The notes under the pieces were generated by a model. It was not told where the DNA came from. It made no database searches and saw only the letters and a list, made by a program, of their open reading frames with translations. This document shows, piece after piece, positions 58,522 to 64,000 of a stretch of 64,000 bases of DNA. Position numbers and translations under genes: made by a program. Source of the DNA: Pseudomonas sp. UBA2684 (GTDB taxonomy: Bacteria; Pseudomonadota; Gammaproteobacteria; Pseudomonadales; Pseudomonadaceae). Position 1 is the first letter of the stretch; each line of letters starts with the position of its first letter. Where the stretch lies: assembly GCA_002354655.1 (NCBI GenBank), contig DELY01000010.1:108864-172863 (forward strand), written 5' to 3'.

Positions 58522-59907
58522 ATGCCACACGCTCTACGCGACGAATTCCAAGCCATTCTGCGCCTCGCCGGCCCGCTGATTGCGGCGCAACTGGCGCATG
58601 TGGTGATGGTCTTCACCGACACCGTGATGATGGGCCTGCTCGGCCCGGCCGCGCTGGCCGGCGGCGGCCTGGGCGCGGCCAGCTACTCCTTCGTCTCGAT
58701 CTTCTGTGTCGGGGTGATCGCCGCCGTCGGCAATCTGGTGGCCATCCGCTACGGGGCCGGCGATGCCGCCGGCGTCACCCGTCTGACCCAGAACGGCCTG
58801 TGGCTGGGCTGGGCGCTGGCGCTGCTGGCGGGATTGGCCCTGTGGCACCTTGAGCCGGTGCTGCTGTACTTCGGCCAGGCGCCGGAAAGCGTCACCGGCG
58901 CCATGCAGTTTCTCGCCACCCTGATCTTCGCCCTGCCCGGTTATATGACGTTTATGGCGCTGCGCGGCTTCACCAGCGCCATCGGCCGCCCCGGCCCGGT
59001 CATGGCCATCAGTATCGGCGGCGCCCTGGCCAACTTCGTCCTCAACTATGTGCTGATCAAGGGCTGGTTCGGCCTGCCGACGCTCGGCCTGGCCGGCATC
59101 GGCTTGGTCACTGCGGCGGTGATGAATGTCATGGCCCTGCTGCTGGCCTGGCATGTGCTGCGCCACAGCGCCTACGCCGGCTACCCGTTGCAGCGCAATC
59201 TGCTGCGCCCGCAGTGGGTTGAACTGCAAGAGCTGCTGCGCCTGGGCCTGCCGATTGGCGGCACCTATGCGGTGGAGTCCGGTTTATTCGCCTTTGCCGC
59301 GCTGTGCATGGGCGCGCTCGGCAGCATGCAACTGGCTGCCCACCAGATCGCGATCATGTCGGTGTACGTGGCCTTTATGGTGCCGGTGGGGTTGTCCTAC
59401 GCGGTGACCTTCCGCATCGGTCAGCACTTCGGCGCCGGCCGGCTGCTCGACGCGCGCCGCGCCGGGCGTCTGGGCATCGCTATCGGCGCGGCCTGCATGC
59501 TGGGTTTCGCCACGCTGTTCTGGCTGGCGCCGGAAGCGGTGGTCGGCTTGTTTCTCGACCACCACGACCCGGCCTTCGCCGAAATCGCCGCGCTGGCCGT
59601 CAGCCTGCTGGCGATTGCCGCCTGGTTCGAGCTGTTCGACGGCATCCAGACCATCGCCATGGGCGCGATTCGCGGCCTGAAGGATGCCAAGACCACCTTC
59701 TTCGTCGGCCTCGGTTGTTACTGGCTGATCGGCGCTCCCCTGGCCTGGCTGCTGGCCTTCCCGCTCGGCTGGGGCGCCGAGGGCGTGTGGTGGGGGCTGG
59801 CCGGTGGATTGGCCTGTGCGGCACTGGGCCTGACCCTGGGCTTCGAATGGAAAACTGCGCGCCTGCTGCGCCCGGCACCCGCAACCAAACGCGCGTGTTT
59901 GGCATAG
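58522..59907 (+). CDS. MATE-family multidrug efflux pump, NorM type
   Basis: A 461-residue inner-membrane protein with 12 predicted helices in two homologous halves. The MATE hallmark QLAHVVMVFTDTVMMGLLG appears near 22-40, and the second half has EAVFGL-type packing with MQLAAHQIAIMSVYVAFMVP. It would export cationic drugs with Na+ or H+ coupling. Its likely regulator is the divergent LysR gene. Confidence 0.93.
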   Translation: MPHALRDEFQAILRLAGPLIAAQLAHVVMVFTDTVMMGLLGPAALAGGGLGAASYSFVSIFCVGVIAAVGNLVAIRYGAGDAAGVTRLTQNGLWLGWALALLAGLALWHLEPVLLYFGQAPESVTGAMQFLATLIFALPGYMTFMALRGFTSAIGRPGPVMAISIGGALANFVLNYVLIKGWFGLPTLGLAGIGLVTAAVMNVMALLLAWHVLRHSAYAGYPLQRNLLRPQWVELQELLRLGLPIGGTYAVESGLFAFAALCMGALGSMQLAAHQIAIMSVYVAFMVPVGLSYAVTFRIGQHFGAGRLLDARRAGRLGIAIGAACMLGFATLFWLAPEAVVGLFLDHHDPAFAEIAALAVSLLAIAAWFELFDGIQTIAMGAIRGLKDAKTTFFVGLGCYWLIGAPLAWLLAFPLGWGAEGVWWGLAGGLACAALGLTLGFEWKTARLLRPAPATKRACLA

Positions 59908-60025
59908 TTGGAGCGGCCGCGGAGGTGGGCTGAACACCAGGATAAGGCGGGAAAATTGCGTTGTTGAGCGGTTATGCCTGTCGGCTTCGTCGCGGCGCGC
60001 CGCGACCCAGCCGACGTCTGGTTAG

Positions 60026-61720
60026 TCAGGGATTGAGCAAGCCCAGCAGCGGCTGGCGCATGCCGAACACCAGAAAGCGCGCCAACTCCGCCAGCGGGAT
60101 CGCCTTGCTGATCAGGTAACCCTGCACCTGATCGCAGCCGAATTGGCGCAACAGCGCCAGCTGTTCGGCGTTTTCCACGCCTTCGGCGACCACTTCCAGG
60201 TCGAGGTTATGCGCCAGGTTGATCATCGCGCGCACCAATTGGCGGTTCTCCGGACGCTCGCCCATGCCGCCGACAAAGCTCTTGTCGATCTTCAGCAGGG
60301 TGATCGGCAGGCTGTTGAGGTGCACGAAGGAGGAGAAGCCCGTGCCAAAGTCATCCAGGGAGAAGCGCACGCCCAGCTTGCCCAGCGCCAACATGGTCTG
60401 CTGCACCTGATCGCTGCGGCGCATCACCGCGGTCTCGGTCAGCTCGAACTCCAGCCACTGCGCATCCACCCCACGCTCTTCGATCAAGCGGCTGAGCGTG
60501 GGCAGCAGCTGGCTGTCCTGGAACTGGCGGAACGACAGGTTGATCGCCATGTGCAGCGCCGGCAGGCCGCGTCCGCGCAGCCACTGCATATCGCGCAGGG
60601 CGCGGGAAATCACCCAGTAACCGAGCGGCACGATCAGCCCGCTTTCCTCGGCCAGCGGCACGAACTCGTTCGGCGCCAGCAGGCCGCGCTCGGCATGGTT
60701 CCAGCGCACCAACGCTTCCAGGCCGACGATACGCCCGCTCTTCAGGCACAGCCGCGGTTGGTAATGCAGTTCCAACTCGTCGCGGCGTAGCGCACGGCGC
60801 AACTCGCCTTCCAGGTCGGCCTGGCTGCGCGCATTGCGATTGAGGCGCTCGTCATACACATGAAAGGTGCAGCCCTGCTGGCTCTTGGCCTGTTGCATGG
60901 CGATGTGCGCGTGCCACATCAGCGGATCGGCGCCGCCGTTGTTGGCCCGGGCATGCGCCAGGCCCAGGCTGCAGCCGATCAACAGGCTCTCGCCATCGAT
61001 CCAATAAGGCTCGCCCAGGGCTTCGGTGATGCGTTCGGCCAAGCGCTCGGCACGCCGCGCATCGCGCCGGGTATCCAGCAACAGGGCAAATTCGTCACTG
61101 CCCAGCCGAGCGACCTGATCGCCGGCCTGCAACTGCGCCTTGAGCCGCGCCACCACCTGCATAATCAGGCGGTCGCCGGCCTGGTAACCGAGGGCATCGT
61201 TGGCGTGGCGGAAATTGTCCAGATCGAGGTGGCCAAGGGTCAGACCGCGCCCCTCGCATTCGGCCAGGCGCGCGGCGAGCAGGGTCTGGAAGCCCTGGCG
61301 ATTGGCGATGCCGGTCAACGCATCCTGCTCGGCGAGCCGGTGCAGGGTTTCTTTCAGGTTGCCTTGCTCGCGTACATAACGCAGGCAACGGCGCAGCACA
61401 TCGACCGTCAATTGGTCGCGCACCAACCAATCGCAGACCCCGGCAGGTGCCTCGTGGGGCTCTTCATCGAGCAGCAGAATGGTCGGCAGCGGGCAGCGCC
61501 CAGGGGCTGGGCGGCGGGCAATGGTGGTCAGCAACAGGCCGTTGCCATGGTCGTCGAAGAGGCTGCTGGCGGCCTCCCAGGAAGGGGCGGTAATCAGCGG
61601 GAACGCATTCCCTAACGCGCTCAGGCACTCGCGCAATAGCTCGGGCCACTCTGGCGTTTCAGCCAGCAGAACCAACCGCAAGGGTTCGACGAGCGCGGAC
61701 AAACAACCTCCCCAGGCCAC
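60026..61720 (-). CDS. GGDEF/EAL protein, c-di-GMP phosphodiesterase candidate (ProE-like)
   Basis: A 564-residue protein. Residues 1-125 are receiver-like but lack a clear phosphoacceptor pattern. The GGDEF domain has the altered signature GSDEF at 207-211 (first Gly kept, second replaced by Ser). The EAL domain is complete with EAL at 335-337, ELTET and DDFGTG at 456-461. It is therefore expected to hydrolyse c-di-GMP. The position next to rep matches P. aeruginosa ProE (PA5295). A TTG six codons in, with GGGAGG before it, is an alternative start. Confidence 0.88.
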   Translation of the reverse strand: MAWGGCLSALVEPLRLVLLAETPEWPELLRECLSALGNAFPLITAPSWEAASSLFDDHGNGLLLTTIARRPAPGRCPLPTILLLDEEPHEAPAGVCDWLVRDQLTVDVLRRCLRYVREQGNLKETLHRLAEQDALTGIANRQGFQTLLAARLAECEGRGLTLGHLDLDNFRHANDALGYQAGDRLIMQVVARLKAQLQAGDQVARLGSDEFALLLDTRRDARRAERLAERITEALGEPYWIDGESLLIGCSLGLAHARANNGGADPLMWHAHIAMQQAKSQQGCTFHVYDERLNRNARSQADLEGELRRALRRDELELHYQPRLCLKSGRIVGLEALVRWNHAERGLLAPNEFVPLAEESGLIVPLGYWVISRALRDMQWLRGRGLPALHMAINLSFRQFQDSQLLPTLSRLIEERGVDAQWLEFELTETAVMRRSDQVQQTMLALGKLGVRFSLDDFGTGFSSFVHLNSLPITLLKIDKSFVGGMGERPENRQLVRAMINLAHNLDLEVVAEGVENAEQLALLRQFGCDQVQGYLISKAIPLAELARFLVFGMRQPLLGLLNP

Positions 61721-61969
61721 AAAGATAATCGGCGGCGAACCGCGCTGCTGCGCCGTAATCGGCGTCTAATCATGCATGTCCGTGAGTTGTCAGCGCGCAT
61801 CCTGCACGTGAGACAAAAAACCGACAAGTGGCACCAGGGTACTGGATTACGCGAAATAACCAAGCCTGGCTTACTGCCAGTACGTGCGCCATCACACAGT
61901 TCTAGACGGTCGCGGCACAAACTCCTGGGCCTGCTAAAATGCGCGCCCATTCCCCCGGTAATAGACGCA

Positions 61970-63979
61970 ATGTCCCGACTGAACCCCCGGCAGCAGGAAG
62001 CCGTGAACTATGTCGGCGGCCCACTTTTGGTGCTCGCCGGCGCAGGCTCCGGCAAGACCAGCGTGATCACCCGCAAGATCGCCCACCTGGTGCAGAACTG
62101 CGGCATCCAGGCCCGCCATATCGTCGCCATGACCTTTACCAACAAGGCCGCGCGGGAGATGAAGGAGCGCGTCGGCACGTTGCTCAAGGGCCCCGAGGCG
62201 CGCGGCCTGACGGTGTCGACCTTCCACAACCTGGGCATGAATATCATCCGCAAGGAATACGCGGCGCTGGGCTACAAGCCGGGTTTCTCGATCTTCGACG
62301 AGGGCGATATCAAGGCGCTGCTGTCGGACATCATGCAGAAGGAATACGCCGGCGATGACGGCGCCGACGAGATCAAGAACTACATCGGCAGCTGGAAGAA
62401 CGAGCTGATCCTGCCCGAGCAGGCCCTGGCCGAATCGCGGGGCCCCAAGGAACAGACCGCCGCCATCGTCTACCTGCACTACCAGCGCACGCTCAAGGCG
62501 TACAACGCGGTGGACTTCGACGACCTGATCCTGATGCCGGTGAAGCTGTTCCAGGAGCACCCGGACATCCTGGAGAAATGGCAGAACCGCATCCGCTACC
62601 TGCTGGTGGACGAATACCAGGACACCAACGCCAGCCAGTACCTGCTGGTGAAGCTCCTGGTGGGCATGCGCAACCAGTTCACCGTGGTCGGCGACGACGA
62701 CCAGTCGATCTACGCCTGGCGCGGCGCGCGTCCGGAAAATCTGATGCTGCTGAAGGAGGATTACCCCTCGCTGAAGGTGGTGATGCTGGAGCAGAACTAC
62801 CGCTCCACCAGCCGTATCCTCAAATGCGCCAACATCCTTATCGCCAACAACCCGCATGCGTTCGAGAAGCAGCTGTGGAGCGAGATGGGCATGGGCGACG
62901 AGATCCGCGTGATCCGCTGCCGCAACGAAGACGCCGAATGTGAGCGGGTGGCCCTGGAAATTCTTACCGAGCATCTGCGCACCGAGCGCCCGTACAGCGA
63001 TTACGCCATCCTCTATCGCGGCAACTACCAGGCCAAGCTGATGGAGCTGAAACTGCAGCACCATCAAATCCCCTATCGCCTCTCGGGCGGCACCAGTTTC
63101 TTCGCCCGCCAGGAGGTGAAGGACCTGATGAGTTACTTCCGCCTGCTGGTCAACCCGGATGACGACAACGCCTTCCTGCGGGTGATCAACGTGCCGCGTC
63201 GCGAGATCGGCTCCACCACCCTGGAAAAGCTCGGCAACTACGCCACCGCCCGCAAGATCAGCATGTACGCGGCCGCCGGCGAAATCGGCCTGGGCGAGCA
63301 GCTGGACGCGCGCTATACCGAACGCCTGGCGCGCTTTACCAAGTGGATGGACCGGGTGCGCCAGGAGTGCGCGCAGAACGATCCGATCGCGGCGATCCGC
63401 AGCATGGTCATGGACATCGACTACGAGAACTGGCTGCGGCAGAACGCCTCCAACGACAAGGTCGCCGACGCGCGTATGGGCAACGTCTGGTTCCTCGTCG
63501 AGGCGCTGAAGAACACCCTGGAGCGCGACGAAGACGGCGACATGACCATCGAGGACGCCATCGGCAAGCTGGTGCTACGCGACATGCTGGAGCGCCAGCA
63601 GGAAGAAGAGGAAGGCGCTGAAGGCGTGCAGATGATGACCCTGCATGCCTCCAAGGGCCTGGAATATCCTTCGGTGTATATCCTCGGCGTGGAGGAGGAA
63701 ATCCTTCCGCACCGCTCCAGCATCGAGGCCGACACCGTCGAAGAAGAGCGCCGCCTGGCCTATGTCGGCATCACCCGCGCCAAACGCAACCTGACCATGA
63801 CCTTCGCCGCCAAGCGCAAGCAGTACGGCGAAATCATCGACTGCGCGCCGAGCCGCTTCCTCGATGAATTGCCGCCCGAGGATCTAATCTGGGAAGGCCA
63901 GGAAGACGCGCCCCCGGAGGTCAAGGCCGCCACCGGCAACTCGGCGCTGGCCAATATGCGCGCCATGCTGAAAAAATAG
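61970..63979 (+). CDS. rep: ATP-dependent DNA helicase Rep
   Basis: A 669-residue UvrD/Rep superfamily-1 helicase. Walker A AGAGSGKT is at 23-30, motif II is VDEYQDTNASQ near 220, and motif VI (RRLAYVGITRAKRNL) is near the C-terminus. Rep clears proteins ahead of the replication fork. I start it at MSRLNPRQQEAVNYVGG; the frame is open upstream but without similarity. About 20 bases remain to the window end. Confidence 0.96.
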   Translation: MSRLNPRQQEAVNYVGGPLLVLAGAGSGKTSVITRKIAHLVQNCGIQARHIVAMTFTNKAAREMKERVGTLLKGPEARGLTVSTFHNLGMNIIRKEYAALGYKPGFSIFDEGDIKALLSDIMQKEYAGDDGADEIKNYIGSWKNELILPEQALAESRGPKEQTAAIVYLHYQRTLKAYNAVDFDDLILMPVKLFQEHPDILEKWQNRIRYLLVDEYQDTNASQYLLVKLLVGMRNQFTVVGDDDQSIYAWRGARPENLMLLKEDYPSLKVVMLEQNYRSTSRILKCANILIANNPHAFEKQLWSEMGMGDEIRVIRCRNEDAECERVALEILTEHLRTERPYSDYAILYRGNYQAKLMELKLQHHQIPYRLSGGTSFFARQEVKDLMSYFRLLVNPDDDNAFLRVINVPRREIGSTTLEKLGNYATARKISMYAAAGEIGLGEQLDARYTERLARFTKWMDRVRQECAQNDPIAAIRSMVMDIDYENWLRQNASNDKVADARMGNVWFLVEALKNTLERDEDGDMTIEDAIGKLVLRDMLERQQEEEEGAEGVQMMTLHASKGLEYPSVYILGVEEEILPHRSSIEADTVEEERRLAYVGITRAKRNLTMTFAAKRKQYGEIIDCAPSRFLDELPPEDLIWEGQEDAPPEVKAATGNSALANMRAMLKK

Positions 63980-64000
63980 GCTATGTCCCAGTGACGTGTT

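Overview
The window is chromosomal DNA from a high-GC gammaproteobacterium of the genus Pseudomonas in the broad sense. The gene content and order are those of the conserved Pseudomonas block that in P. aeruginosa runs from ubiD/rho to rep: rho-trxA, ppx/ppk-hemB, algP, algQ(rsd)-dsbB, hemY-X-D-C, algR-algZ, argH, cyaA, rnk, cyaY, lptM-lysA-dapF-xerC, glnK-amtB and rep. This comparison is from memory of that gene order, not from a search. The presence of algP, algQ, algR and algZ is diagnostic. The species is not P. aeruginosa: several loci differ (a ureide-type ABC cassette between trxA and ppx, a second Amt gene, insertion-like small repeats).

Layout. 1-3.1 kb: ubiD (cut by the window edge), rho with a structured leader, trxA. 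3.1-7.5 kb: an accessory cassette made of a FadR-type GntR regulator divergent from a polar-amino-acid-type ABC transporter and an AllA-like ureidoglycolate lyase, with a candidate sigma-54 promoter and a duplicated palindromic operator. 7.6-12.4 kb: ppx and ppk convergent, with hemB upstream of ppk. 12.6-24.6 kb: housekeeping and membrane genes (DedA, sterol-desaturase family, elbB, thioesterase, YaiI, cytochrome c/FTR1 iron permease, SDR, LysE, terC, MscS-like, ABC-F). 24.6-34.4 kb: the alginate-regulator and heme region (algP, FKBP, rsd/algQ, dsbB, hemYXDC, algR, algZ). 34.6-48.5 kb: argH, GST, cyaA, lipase, rnk, cyaY, AraC regulator, then the lptM-lysA-dapF-DUF484-xerC-HAD operon. 48.7-52.3 kb: sutA and a glnK-amtB-amt operon. 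52.7-64 kb: ubiK, yifB/comM, betT plus a TlpA-like thioredoxin, LysR, MATE pump, a GGDEF/EAL protein and rep helicase.

What stands out beyond conserved genes is non-coding. Two miniature elements with terminal inverted repeats, at 26390-26537 and 32226-32547, each end exactly on the stop codon of the neighbouring gene (rsd and algR) and both can be read as insertions at a TA dinucleotide. The second one is an elaborate nest of perfect stems. There are also a perfect 15-bp CTAG-rich inverted repeat at 14405-14443, a perfect 11-bp hairpin fused to octanucleotide tandem repeats upstream of hemB, several REP-like repeats, and a possible six-codon leader ORF overlapping the rho start. I saw no tRNA, rRNA, CRISPR array, prophage or complete insertion sequence. 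No wholly new multi-gene system is evident; the best candidates for something undescribed are the two stop-codon elements and the ureide-type cassette.
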